From: Bolinopsis microptera
Lineage: Eukaryota > Ctenophora > Tentaculata > Lobata > Bolinopsidae
Length of the DNA: 64,000 nucleotides
Reading direction: 5' to 3'
NCBI RefSeq assembly: GCF_026151205.1
Contig: NC_087079.1
Span: forward strand, 11,708,635 to 11,772,634
The position numbers and the translations under genes were made by a program. Position 1 is the stretch's first letter; each line of letters begins with the position of its first letter. Shown piece after piece: positions 11,801 through 22,525 of the stretch. Under the pieces are notes generated by a model. It was not told where the DNA came from. It ran no database searches and worked only from the letters and a program-made list of their open reading frames with translations.

Positions 11801-14800
11801 TATGGCCCTAGAGCAATAATTGTATACATTTTCAGCTTCTAGACGAGATAATTGGGGTCTAACAATGGATAACCTGCATTATTGACACAGAATTTGACTT
11901 AAAAATAAAATCAATCTTGAAGCTCCAATATATCCACCAAAAATGGCCTAAAAATTAAATCATCTATGCTATCATAAACTTGAAACGATTTCCAACCTGA
12001 TCCGTTCACTGAGAAAAGCTGGTGAACTTGTTGACCAATATAATTTTTTCAGTTGAAAATTTTCGGTATTGAATTTTATTTCATCGTTTTATTATCCACC
12101 ATATGTAGCCTTAAAATTGAAATCTTTCTTTATTTTCGCCTTTTATCATAGAGGCATATCGATTTGCTACAATTCTATCTTTAAATAATCACCATAAATT
12201 AACCACACGTAAAGTTACAGGCCAACAAATGATATATCCACCAAACCCCTCTGAAAAGTATATCCACCATTATTAGCCTTGATTTAAATGCGTGTATCTC
12301 TGCTCATAGACATAGTGGACATTTTATTCTTTTTGTAAAAGTTGAACTATCGCAAATCCTATGCTGAAAAAAATTTTAATCAAAATATTGAGTATATCCA
12401 CCAAATGAGAGCTTCTAGAAGTTGAAATTTTTCCCGTGACAGATTCGTTAACATAGTTTTTGAAAGTGCCCTGTAGGGAAACTGATAAACTTACATTGTT
12501 GTAAGGAAACTGATAAACTTACATTGTTGTAGGGAAACTGATAAACTTACATTATTGTAGGGAAACTGATAAACTTACATTGTTGTAGGGAAACTGATAA
12601 ACTTACATTGTTGTAGGGAAACTGATAAACTTACATTGTTGTAGGGAAACTGATAAACTTACATTGTTGTAGGGAAACTGATAAACTTACATTGTTGTAG
12701 GGAAACTGATAAACTTACATTATTGTAGGGAAACTGATAAACTTACATTATTGTAGGGAAACTGATAAACTTACATTGTTGTAAGGAAACTGATAAACTT
12801 ACATTGTTGTAGGGAAACTGATAAACTTACATTGTTGTAAGGAAACTGATAAACTTACATTGTTGTAGGGAAACTGATAAACTTACATTATTGTAGGGAA
12901 ACTGATAAACTTACATTGTTGTAGGGAAACTGATAAACTTACATTGTTGTAGGGAAACTGATAAACTTACATTGTTGTAGGGAAACTGATAAACTTACAT
13001 TGTTGTAGGGAAACTGATAAACTTACATTGTTGTAAGGAAACTGATAAACTTACATTGTTGTAGGGAAACTGATAAACTTACATTGTTGTAAGGAAACTG
13101 ATAAACTTACATTGTTGTAGGGAAACTGATAAACTTACATTATTGTAGGGAAACTGATAAACTTACATTGTTGTAGGGAAACTGATAAACTTACATTGTT
13201 GTAGGGAAACTGGTAAACTTACATTGTAACAGGGAAACTGATAAACTTACATTGTTGTAGGGAAACTGATAAACTTACATTGTAACAGGGAAACTGATAA
13301 ACTTACATTGCAGCAGGGAAACTGATAAACTTACATTGTTGTAGGGAAACTGATAAACTTACATTGTTGTAGGGAAACTGATAAACTTACATTGTTGTAG
13401 GGAAACTGATAAACTTACATTGTTGTAGGGAAACTGATAAACTTACATTGTTGTAGGGAAACTGATAAACTTACATTGTTGTAGGGAAACTGATAAACTT
13501 ACATTGTTGTAGGGAAACTGATAAACTTACATTGTAACAGGGAAACTGATAAACTTACATTGTTGTAGGGAAGAGCTGCCCCGCCTAAATGTGGGCAGCA
13601 CTCCACGTGAGGAGACAAGCAGCAGTCCTTAACACCGTACTCTCCTGAACAGACACAACCTGAAACGGGAGTAGAATAAGGGGCCAACTAGTTAGTAACA
13701 CTGTTAGTTACCATAGTTACAACTAGTGACCATAAACATTAGTTACTTTTAGTTTGATTGTGGTATCAGTAAGTGACATGAATAGCAACATTAACTAAAT
13801 TTTAGCTACGGTTGCTAAGACTGACCTATGAGTGTATCGTCACTTATATGAACTCCTTTTCCAGCAAACCTATCTCGCACAAATGTGAAGTTCAGGGGCG
13901 GCAAGTTGAAGTCCACCGTATTCAGTATCTGCGTAAATAGGACCATTACTTTGATTAACCATATTCAGTATCTGAATCCAGCTAGTGTATATTACAGAAT
14001 CCAGCTAGTGTATATTACATAATCCAGCTGGTGTATATTACAGAATCCAGCTGGTGTATATTACAGAATCCAGCTGGTGTATATTACAGAATCCAGCTGG
14101 TGTATATTACAGAATCCAGCTGGTGTATATTACAGAATCCAGCTAGTGTATATTACAGAATCCAGCTGGTGTATATTACAGAATCCAGCTGGTGTATATT
14201 AGAGAATCAAGCTAGTGTATATTAGAGAATACAGCTAGTGTATACTGTATATTACAGAATCCAGCTGGTGTATATTACAGAATCCAGCTGGTGTATATTA
14301 CAGAATCCAACTGGTGTAATAATAATATATATATTATTCTTATTATTACCTCGACAGTGGGAAAAGAGGGGCCCAGTTCCTCTTGAACTTTATTTGCGTA
14401 CTGTTTTAACAATCTCCTGTATTGCACTTTAAGTGCCTGTGAAGACAATTCCGCATTTAGCTGCCACAGATGTACCTGAAGAAGAGGTACTACAAATAGT
14501 GCTCCACAAACCTTTTAACATGTTCTTTAAGAAACATTATCGAGAATAAATTTTAATGGTAATAATTTACGAATGAAGATACCTGTGATTTTATAGCGGA
14601 AATCTTCTGTGTTCGTTTCTTTAGTCGCGTTTTTATAGCTTTCAAATCCTCGCAAATAGCGCTGGGAAAGGTTGACAATCAAAAATTTTATATTATTTAA
14701 TATGTCAACTTATCTACCTTCAAAACTGAACGATTTTATCTGAAAATGTGTGGGAAGGAACCCATTTTGCCAGAAATGAATAAAAAACTTTTCTTAATGT

Positions 14801-16338
14801 GAAATAAAACTTGCATGATCATGATCTTATCACCCGTGAGAAAGAATTTTTGTGAAGTGTAAGTGAATTACAATTTAGAAGTGAAATAAAAACTAGTAAC
14901 CTGTTTTTGTCTACTGTTAGCAGGAGGTTGGTAATGTAATGGAGGAGCAAATGAGGAGAGCAGTTGAAATGCTCCTCAGGTTCCCAAGACGTGTACTTCT
15001 CACTGAAGTCAGACCATTTTACCAGGAACTTGTACTGCTTCTCTGACTGTACAAGACAAGTTTTATGTTAGAATTACGTGTGAATATGTTTCTAAAAATG
15101 AACAAGTTACAGCACAAAAAACACCACAATTACAATGATTACCACGTGTTAAATGAACAGAAAACTTCCTAAGATAATATTAATATGTCTACCTGAGAGC
15201 CCATTTTGTGAGTTAGAATCTTCTCGATCTCAAAGTAAACTGTCTGGTTCTGTTTGTTGCAAGCTCTTTTCATTACGACGTAGTTTTTCTGTCTGCTGTT
15301 GCTTATACTGTGTCTCAGGTTGTAGAACTCTGTAGAAAGTTAAATCAATTTTGGGATTGGTGGAGAGATGTCATTGAATTGCATCCCATATTATTACATA
15401 TGTATGTGTTCAGGTTTTATTTTACCCTTTTGTTAATGAATTGTATTGAACGAAAAGTTGCAAATAGTATGTTTAATCGAGATTCAGCATGTCATCTACC
15501 TTTATTTTTTAGAGGGTTTGCAAATGCTGAAGGAAGTTGCAGACAGGGTATCGTCAATTTCCTTGCTACCAACTTTAGTGAATGTGATTTGGCCCTAAAG
15601 TAAAATGTATATCATAGGCTGAAAACTTATACTTTAAGGGGGCCGGGGAAGGTCTTTATGTTTAACTTGCATATTGATACAACTCATACTTGACAAAGAG
15701 TAAATAAGTAAAAAAAAAACAGTGTCAACAAATACTTACACTGTGGGAGAGCTTGGAGATTCAGAAGCTGAGGAGCCCTTTCTTAGCCTCTTTTTAGGAT
15801 GAGTGGATTCAATATCAGAATCCTCTATAGGGTTGGCCCAGGAATTATTGACAGTTATTGAAAGTGCCTCATCAAAGGATGTGTCCATGGCATCTTTTTT
15901 TGATCTCGATAATAAACAGGTAACCTTTTGAGGGGTCCTTGAGGGAGATTTAATGTTGAAAGAAAACCTTCTAGTTCGGTTCGGTGTTGGGGATTTATCT
16001 TCAAGGATTTCGACTGCAGTCACTTTTGAATGATTCTGTTCAATACAAGATGATGTAGGCTTCCCAGAATTTTCTTCAGTTTCAGGGATTTTAGAATCAG
16101 TTACTTTGATAGCTGATGTTTGAGCAATTTCGTCTGCCTGTTCTTTTTCTTCATTGTGATCCAGATCCCCATTTAGTGTCTCAAAAAGCAAACCAGTGAT
16201 ATTCTCTACTTCATTGTCAACTATTTTCAAAAGACTGTCTTTGCTATTCTTTTTGATCTTACCAGTGTTTTTAGATAACGAAAAATCTGAATCATCCTCA
16301 TTCTTCTTAGGTGAGAAAAACTTTGTAATTGACTGCAT
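1506..16338 (-). CDS. SUV39H1: SUV39H-type histone H3K9 methyltransferase, 13 exons
   Basis: Expected role: trimethylation of histone H3 lysine 9 in constitutive heterochromatin. Coding exons in transcript order: 15740-16338, 15500-15594, 15193-15329, 14901-15046, 14583-14661, 14350-14475, 13826-13928, 13559-13659, 4210-4362, 3596-3681, 3306-3441, 1892-1984, 1506-1634. All junctions are GT-AG, phases agree, and they give 660 codons plus TAA. Visible domains: PIP-box-like start ([12 protein letters not shown]), acidic/serine-rich N-terminus to about residue 260, chromodomain about 265-320 ([23 protein letters not shown]), pre-SET cysteine cluster about 428-500 ([18 protein letters not shown]), SET about 505-630 (YLFDLDY, NHS|C split by an intron, EELTFNYQ) and post-[12 protein letters not shown] at the C-terminus. 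The human protein is about 412 residues, so the N-terminus is long. The start is the ATG opening exon 1. Two donors (exons 8 and 11) sit in tandem arrays. Paralogue identity (SUV39H1 versus H2) cannot be set. Confidence 0.93.
2141..2245. repeat. Dispersed repeat A, copy 1
   Basis: Shares a run of similar sequence with 60881-60985 in the same orientation. Common blocks include CAGTTATG, CAGCCGCAG, TCAAGATAA or CCAAGATAA, and GCATAATCTTAAG followed by TTGATGGT. It lies in the intron between exons 11 and 12 of the methyltransferase gene. The element type is unknown. Confidence 0.6.
2387..2432. repeat. TG/CTGT microsatellite
   Basis: Short run of TG and CTGT units in the intron between exons 11 and 12 of the methyltransferase gene. 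Confidence 0.8.
2779..2820. repeat. (AG)n microsatellite
   Basis: About 20 AG dinucleotides in a row within the same intron. An apparent reading frame across it is only low-complexity translation. Confidence 0.9.
3192..3323 (-). repeat. 33-bp minisatellite across the exon 11 splice donor
   Basis: Four near-identical 33-bp units (3192-3224, 3225-3257, 3258-3290, 3291-3323). The unit nearest 3323 encodes the last residues of exon 11 (HFINHS) and contains the donor AGT|GTTAGT at 3306/3305. The other three units carry the same donor 33, 66 and 99 bp further into the intron. Because 33 is a multiple of three and no stop occurs, each later donor would add 11 residues ending in NHS. The insertion would fall in the catalytic NHSC motif. 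Confidence 0.93.
4684..5022. repeat. Inverted repeat with 27-bp arms
   Basis: Arms at 4684-4710 and 4996-5022 are inverted complements with one mismatch; both contain GAATTGTAAGC and TGTCGCCCCA (or the complement). The element lies in the intron between exons 8 and 9 of the methyltransferase gene. No coding capacity was seen. It is probably a small palindromic transposon remnant. Confidence 0.6.
5085..5400. repeat. Dispersed repeat B, copy 1
   Basis: Similar to 44750-44990 in the same orientation. Shared blocks include TTCAAACACAAGAA, GGTGGTTCGCT, and GATTTTCTTTAAA followed by TTTCCA. The element type is unknown. Confidence 0.55.
5413..7040 (-). repeat. 28-bp satellite, block 1
   Basis: Tandem 28-bp units. 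On the minus strand each contains CTACAACAATGTAAGT and then TTTATCAG, that is, the exon 8 donor (AAT|GTAAGT) followed by an acceptor-like CAG. About 37 near-perfect units run to roughly 6440. From 6440 to 7040 the units carry many single-base deletions and insertions. The block lies inside the 9.2-kb intron between exons 8 and 9. Confidence 0.95.
7041..7936. other. Garbled copy of 4300-5412 mixed with satellite
   Basis: This stretch follows the order of 4320-5412 but is shortened and interlaced with 28-bp satellite fragments. Examples: 7201 GTATATGGGGAACC matches 4324; AAGAAGAAACAGTGT near 7307 matches about 4464; GATC(A)AGAATTAAAC near 7370 matches about 4542; and ACATGAAAATCATT near 7913 matches 5381, just before the satellite starts in both places. 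It looks more like a blended consensus than an evolved duplicate, but a decayed duplication cannot be excluded. Confidence 0.65.
7937..10504 (-). repeat. 28-bp satellite, block 2
   Basis: About 92 further 28-bp units. They are nearly identical from 7937 to about 9650. After that come recurrent variants (ATTGTAGCA, ATTATTGTA, GGTAAAC) arranged in higher-order groups. The block ends exactly at an inserted transposon whose TGTA target duplication is taken from the satellite unit. Confidence 0.95.
10505..12471. mobile_element. 1967-bp inverted-repeat transposon with TGTA target duplication
   Basis: Inserted in the 28-bp satellite. The ends are GGGCACTTTCAAAAAC at 10505 and its exact complement ending at 12471. 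TGTA flanks both sides (10501-10504 and 12472-12475), while unoccupied satellite units hold a single TGTA at that point. No open reading frame of useful length is present. The interior carries about 15 copies of a GGTGGATA-type motif, mostly in plus orientation on the left half and as TATCCACC on the right half, often next to GGCC or GCC. It is probably a non-autonomous element of unassigned family. Confidence 0.85.
12472..13571 (-). repeat. 28-bp satellite, block 3, reaching exon 8
   Basis: About 39 units with several variants (GTAAGG, ATTATTG, GTAACAG). The last unit runs into exon 8 of the methyltransferase: the exon ends ...CTTCCCTACAACAAT and is followed by GTAAGTTTATCAG. The exon end and the satellite unit are therefore the same sequence, and the authentic donor at 13559/13558 is the first of the whole array in transcription order. 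Confidence 0.95.
13974..14317. repeat. 23-bp minisatellite in intron 6
   Basis: About 14 units of a 23-bp sequence containing GAATCCAGCTGGTGTATATT, with minor variants and one interruption near 14230-14245. It lies between exon 6 (14350-14475) and exon 7 (13826-13928). On the minus strand the array ends in ATTCAG followed by ATACTGAATA, which duplicates the start of exon 7. Confidence 0.9.
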
Positions 16339-18299
16339 ATCTTCTAATCATTTTGATTCCATAATTAGGTATCTAAAATCAGACATATTTAGAAAAACAC
16401 AATTTTTTAGGAAAAAACAGTTTTAATATTCATCACCAATTTAACGAAAAGAGTTGAAACATCTTCAACAGCACTACATCTTAAGATGTTAGCATTTAAA
16501 TTAGCAAAATGAAAAGAAAATTTGTGTTGATATCCCACAAGATTTTATTTGTTTTCAAAAGTTATAAATATGCGCAAACCAATAAGGGCCGCATCACATA
16601 ATGTTTCTCGCAACCACAGATATGAGCTAGTTGCCAACGAAAACTTTAATTAAATTATTTCGTGGGATATCAAATACTGAAGAATTGACGGAATATACTG
16701 GTACTAAATTCAATGACTAATTGTTCAAGTGTCAATCCAACTGTACGTTACAAGCAGCGAACAAATTATGTGTTGTATGCCCCAAATCTCACTTTTGAAG
16801 GTGTCACAAGGGTGAGACATGGTGAATTTGAGATCCATGTACGTTTGTAAGAGCGATGACCTTACTATGAATAAACCGCATCACAAAAATTGTCTTGATA
16901 TTCATTGTAAAACATATAAGTGATACGAATAATTTGTTTTAGCAGGGGCTTTCAAAATACATGTGTAAATCGTCTTGAGCTTTATTGTATACCTCTTGTA
17001 TACCAGCTTCATTGTACATACCTCTTTCTGAGCACTCCGCCATCAAGGTGACGAAAAGCAAAAGTAACTTTGTTCACAAATGTAACTCTGCGCTACGTAA
17101 AACACTCAATTTTACCAGGACATGGCCATGAACTTTCCAGACATGTCTAGACACTACAACATGCACCCAGGTATAACGAGTTGTGTGCATTAGACTAATA
17201 AATTACTGTAATAAAAACTAGTGTGACTGTACTGACTAAACGAACATAGTGAAGTTCTCATTATTCCATTTTATTACACATCCACTTTCCTGAGCTTTGA
17301 GGATGGACCATTTTAAATGAGACTTTACACATGCGATAAAATTATCCTTCCACTGATTAATTTGCAGCAAAGGTTACTCTGTTCAACAAACTTATTCCAC
17401 AGAGAGTGACCATCAAAGAGAAGTCAAAATATAGCAACTTAAATAAAAATGACCAATGAAGGGTGAGGGTGATGAAATCTTGGACCTCAAAAAAATTGAC
17501 AAAAAACGAGGTCAAAACCGAATAAAGACTTTTTAAGGCCTATTTCGAAATTCTGTCTATGTTCTAGGAATAATTCATCTGTTCTAAATGATCCCTAGAA
17601 CATAACCTGAAGCTGTTTTAGGGTGATTGGTCAAAAAATGTAAAAGAAGATAGATTGTTGGACTCGATTTTCAGGACTCGCGATTTAAAATCGCTCGCTT
17701 AATACAATTACACATAAGCACTAACCTTTGACCGGCAATAATTTCGGCTAGGAACAATGTTTTCCCGTGGGACCAAAAGTATTTGATAGATATCACTCCC
17801 CTCTATCAGAAACAACTATAAAGTCAATTTCGAACGAATTTTGATAAAATTCTTTAGAATGTCTACATTTAAAATTGTCTCAGAGCTCCTATTTAATGAG
17901 TCTGGGTTCTTAAGTAGTGGAGTATTCAGATTGTTTGTATATTTGGAGTCTATAGAATTTCTATAGAATTTTTATAGAATTTTTAATATTTTAGGGAATT
18001 TCATTTTTATTATCCTGATTTTTACATTTGATAGGCTGATGAGTTTCATAATGTGATTTCTTGCAGTCATCATCCTTTCCTCAAGTCCTATGTTAGAAAA
18101 CCTGCTAAGCCTGCTTGTTAGGTGCATCTGCCTTATTTAGTCACGATTTTATTAACAGTTTTTAACGTCTGTTTTCTGAACAGTTTCTTGTTTCACCTAA
18201 GGCAAAGATGCACACTCTCGTTAACTTAAGTATCATTTACAGCTGAGCATAAGGGTTAAATTTAAATTATTTAACCTTTTGGTGCTGTATAAAAATAAC
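16339..18299. other. Gene-free region, presumed promoter side of the methyltransferase
   Basis: No exon or RNA gene was recognised. It lies upstream of exon 1 of the minus-strand methyltransferase gene, so the promoter and any 5' untranslated exon should be in the first part. I could not identify a convincing TATA box, initiator or CpG island by eye. Confidence 0.4.
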
Positions 18300-19340
18300 A
18301 TTAATTTATTATTATTATAAAGGGTCTCAATAAGAGGTCTCGACTGCCTAGGCGTCAGACCTTGGCAGTCGGTAGTTTTCCTCTGGCCCGGGATCAGCTG
18401 ACCCTAGGGACCAGAGGATAAAGGTGTAGAAACTATATGTATCTACAAAACTTTCAAGGTTGTTTTTACAAGAGACAGGGCTTGCTGCGCAAGGGAAGAA
18501 AAGCGGGAGAAACACTCACAAATTATACAAATAAATATTATAAAACATAGCAAAAAGAAATTCAAACAATCCTACACTACTACAAATGTTTATTACATAC
18601 TACAATGTGATACATGATAATTATATGCTGTATAGACAAGAAACAGGGCTTGCAGGGCAAGAGATGGATCAAAGGGACTAGTCACAGAGTGTAATATACA
18701 GTGATTCAGCAAGAACCCATTGCTGAATCTGGCACACAAAATACCACAATCAATACAAAAATATACAATATTATATCAAACAATATGTTTATACAAGAAT
18801 CAGGGCTTGCAGAGCAAGAGAAGAAAAATAAGAGAAAACTACCATCAACTGTATATACCGTAGTCCATCAGATAGGTAATCATTACTAATACACAAATCA
18901 GCAGGGCTAACAACAATATAAAATCCATAATAAATACTCAATCTACCCAATATACGAGTTAAAAATTGTATAAACAAGAGACAGGGCTTGCATAGCAAGG
19001 GAAGAAAAATAAGAGGACCAGGTAAAAAGTGTTTATTAGAGTACCCAGTGAAAATTAAACTTTAAAAAAAGAGTATTTACAGTGTATTATACACTCAAAT
19101 ATATTATATGTCTAAGACCATCCTGAGAATCCTGGCTGATCCAAGCAGAGCTGTCTTCTGGAGATTAGAGATGCTCAGATTGCAGTGGACTGCGTCGAGG
19201 TGTTTACGAAAGTTTATGGTGATAGTTCCTAATGCGCCTATCACCACAGGGACGATTGTGACCTTTCGTAAATTCCAGTTCTTCTTAATTTCTCTTTTCA
19301 GGTCTTGATATTTCAGAATCTTTTCTTGTTCTCTATTATT
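18300..19340 (-). mobile_element. 3' end of a LINE-type retrotransposon
   Basis: The coding remnant at 19104-19335 is followed (minus strand) by a repetitive tail. Four degenerate copies of a block containing CAGGGCTTGC and GCAAG lie near 18475, 18650, 18803 and 18981, spaced about 155-180 bp. The left limit near 18300 is only approximate; a GGTCTC- and CCTAGGC-containing block at 18323-18420 may belong to the same element. Confidence 0.6.
19104..19335 (-). pseudogene. C-terminal fragment of a retrotransposon polyprotein
   Basis: The minus strand encodes about 76 residues ending in a TAA at 19104-19106. The end includes VPVVIGALG, LQKTALLGSARILRMVLDI and an upstream KYQDLKREIKKNWNLRKV. This resembles the C-terminal tail commonly found in invertebrate reverse-transcriptase ORFs. 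It is a 5'-truncated relic; nothing upstream of 19340 continues the frame. Confidence 0.65.
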
Positions 19341-21544
19341 ATTATTATTATTAAGTATGTGCAGCTTATCATCTAAGCAGAGGCCCCGCCACTGCCGTAT
19401 AACTATTTGATCTGGTGATGACTATATTAGTGAAACAAATTTTTAGTGAAACAAATTTAAAATTTTATACTTTATTTTACAATCATAATATAATAATATT
19501 TATAAGCCTCCGTTTTGAAAGGTTTAAATTTTAAGATATTCACATTTCTATTTAAAAATTCAATTTAAAATATAAGTTAATAACTGGCCGCTAAAGCCGC
19601 GCATTCATGAAAACAGGATTAACTTGTTTATAATTATACAACAAATAAAAATGAATTTAAAACTATCCGTGGTTTTTAAAATAAATTATATCTTACCTAA
19701 ATCCAAAGCCAGCTTTGTAATAAAATTTACTATTAGTATTAGATCATGATATATCGTCAATACTTTTTTTTTTTTTTTAATTTTTTTTTTTTATAAAATT
19801 ATTCAAACAATATACACATAATATAGCAATGACCCTATATAAAAACAAACCTTTAAGAATATAAAAAATTCCCTAAACACTCAAAAATTACCCTTGGCCT
19901 TGTGGCTCCAAATTAAGATCTAGACTATCGTCAATACTCGATGTTTTTCTCCTTAAAGTCCCAAATTTATTTTGAAGGTTTTGTACCCAAGGATACAAGG
20001 ATACAAGGATACAAGGATACAAGGATACAAAAGTGATAATTACTTTATTGAGTACACAATAGTTGTAATTCTGAAATAATTTAAGTTACACAATTCTAAT
20101 TATTTACAAGTGTGTAGGGATAATTTAGAAATGTTATATAATGCTAGTTTTAGAAAAATAGATAAATCGAGTTAGTATGGTTCAATCTTATTTTAGGGTC
20201 CTATAGCATTATGCACATGCCAGTATTTGAGTGGAAATCTGGGCTCTTATAGTAGGCTGTATAATTTTCGTTCACAGAGAGAATTGAATGGATTGCTCTT
20301 GCTGTGGCAGTGAGTGTGGTAGGATCTAGAGTTTTGTTGGAGAGCAAACCGACTAGGTCAGTAATGTTTAGGGGATGGAAATTGAATTTTTCCCTAACTG
20401 AGGAGTAGAGCAAACCCAATCAGTACATATATTTAGGGATTTTAAAACTCTGGCAATAATTTTCACATAGCCATGTGTCGACGCATACTGCGCGCGTGAC
20501 GCGGCGGTCGCGCGCTACTGCAAGCGAGAGGGCTCTGCATTCTGGTTAGAGCAAGCACAAAGCAATGATTATACCATCGTGTTTTGAAATTTGTCTCTGT
20601 TAACCATTAATGATTAAGGCATTATAACCGTACCTCATATATGAGAGCACCAAATTGCTTCATTTTCATTACTGTGTCTACTCCGATATCGACTAAGTTT
20701 TTTTGAAAAGTTTTAAAATTCCAATCAGAAAGTGTTTACAAATTTTTTGCTCAATTACGGAAGCTACAAAAGCCGTCCATTTGCATTAAATACGGCACCT
20801 AGGCAAAACTTGCTGATCATTCCAAAAAGTTATGCATATGAACAATTTGGTATAATTGTGAAATTGTTGTTGCATGTTGACCTGGTGCGCACGAGTGCGC
20901 GGCTGTATTGTCACTGCTGCGCGCAGTGTTGTGACCCCTCTTCGTCGTATTTTACACATATTTGGACATTGGCAATTTATTCAATTGATAATTTTAAAGT
21001 TTTAACATTTTTTATATTAAATTCTTTTTTAATATAGTTCTAAAACGATTAGGCTTGCTTTCTGTAAAAATTTAATGTACTTTCGTAAAATAATTTTGAT
21101 GTGGCAGCGATTTGAAAAAGAAATTAGTTAAAAATGATACAAAAAAATTGGACATTTTTTGATATTAAAACATGTATAACTTGGGCTGTGTTGACAGTAG
21201 AAAAATAATTTAACCCTTGTCCGAAAGGTTTACAAAAGTTTTACGCGCCGCGCATAATTGCCGCGCAATTTCGCGTGTCAAATCCGTCTAAGAGTGAACA
21301 TAATTGATGAAGGAGCACTTTGAGCTTTACACCTCGTGCGTTCACTGTTCGCGCCTTAATTGCGCCCAGTTCACTGTTGCCTCGCGTTATTCCATCATCC
21401 ATATTTCTGCTCTTAGTTCTTTACTCTTTAGTTGCTTTATAATGTGTCAGCAGTAATCAGCCCTGCTGTATTATATTTATATATTGTACTTGATTGTTGA
21501 TACCTAATTAATTAACTGTTTACGATGGCAGTTATGGCGGATGA
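19341..21544. other. Gene-free AT-rich region
   Basis: Contains an imperfect poly(T) tract at about 19768-19792, a short 10-bp tandem (AAGGATACAA) near 19989-20030, and a GC-rich patch with CGCGCG motifs at 20480-20530. A 73-codon minus-strand open frame at 20201-20419 has no ATG at its apparent start and I do not recognise it. No gene is supported. Confidence 0.45.
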
Positions 21545-21800
21545 TGATTAATCACTCTACAATCGCCTGTCACGTGACTTCTTCAACCCGTTCTGTAGAT
21601 GGCCCTAAACAACTATATTCGAACCCCGGAAACCATAACCCTCTAATCAGATCCCAATCCTAACGGCCTAACCCTAACCAAATCCTTTACAAAAGCATAT
21701 ACTGAAACACTATAGAGAAATTATACGGTCATATCACGTGATCGAGACAGTTTTTCGCCAATATCTCGTTAGGGGAGAATTTTAACCTTATGTCATGGGG
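21545..21800. repeat. Dispersed repeat C, copy 1
   Basis: Inverted relative to 27360-27765. Shared blocks include GATGATTAATCACTCTAC, TCACGTGATCGA, and TTTTTCGCCAATATCTCG together with their complements. It contains several CCCTAA/CCCTAACC motifs and CACGTGA boxes. A weaker relative is visible at 960-1140. Element type unknown. Confidence 0.6.
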
Positions 21801-22525
21801 GTAATAGGTAAGTGCTTAGTAACCTCTTTGCTTTTATTCGAGCCTTTTATTAAATCGAAGTTACAGTTCACGAGGTTGATCCTTTGGGAGATATTAAATC
21901 CTGTTTTACTATTATTTATAAATTCTAACGTTTAACTTTAATATTAATAAGTAAGTTTGGACGCAGACTAGAAACGAGTTTAATCGACTAAGTTTTTGAT
22001 TTTGTGTACCTTTTAATTTTTATCATACAACTTTTTAATTTCAGCAAATTTTAGTTAAAGAGTAAATCAAAGTTAGCAATCATTGAACTCAATAGTTAAA
22101 AAGGTGACTGTAAAAATAGAACTAAGATTTCGATACTTTTAAATGAACTTCTAGTTCTAATGATATAATTTTAAATTATTAGATGTTTAAATTTTCCTTA
22201 TAGCTGGATCATAGTCATGTAGAAATTAGGTTAAACATTGTCATGCAGAAATTAGGTTCCATAGAAAACACAGTCACGCCTTACATTATTACAAGCTTTA
22301 AAGGGCTCGTGAGTCGTGTTAGTGTTACTAAGTTACTAGATCAACATGCTTAGCCAATCAGTCTTGTTATATTAAACTATTACTTTTGAGCTTGAAAGCA
22401 GACAAAACTTTGCTTATTTGTTTGTTTATTATTTTGTTTGTTATTAGAGAAAGAAGACAATATTACCTCTCGATTATTTCAGGAGAAGCTAAAAGCGCTG
22501 AAAGACCAAGAATCATCTCCCGCAG

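Noticed and set aside
5413-13571. CRISPR-like array of identical 28-bp repeats
   Set aside because: The units are directly adjacent with no spacers, and the locus is a eukaryotic intron; it is a satellite.
15310-15603. Plus-strand 97-codon frame
   Set aside because: It overlaps exons 2 and 3 of the methyltransferase on the other strand, which are supported by phase and family match.
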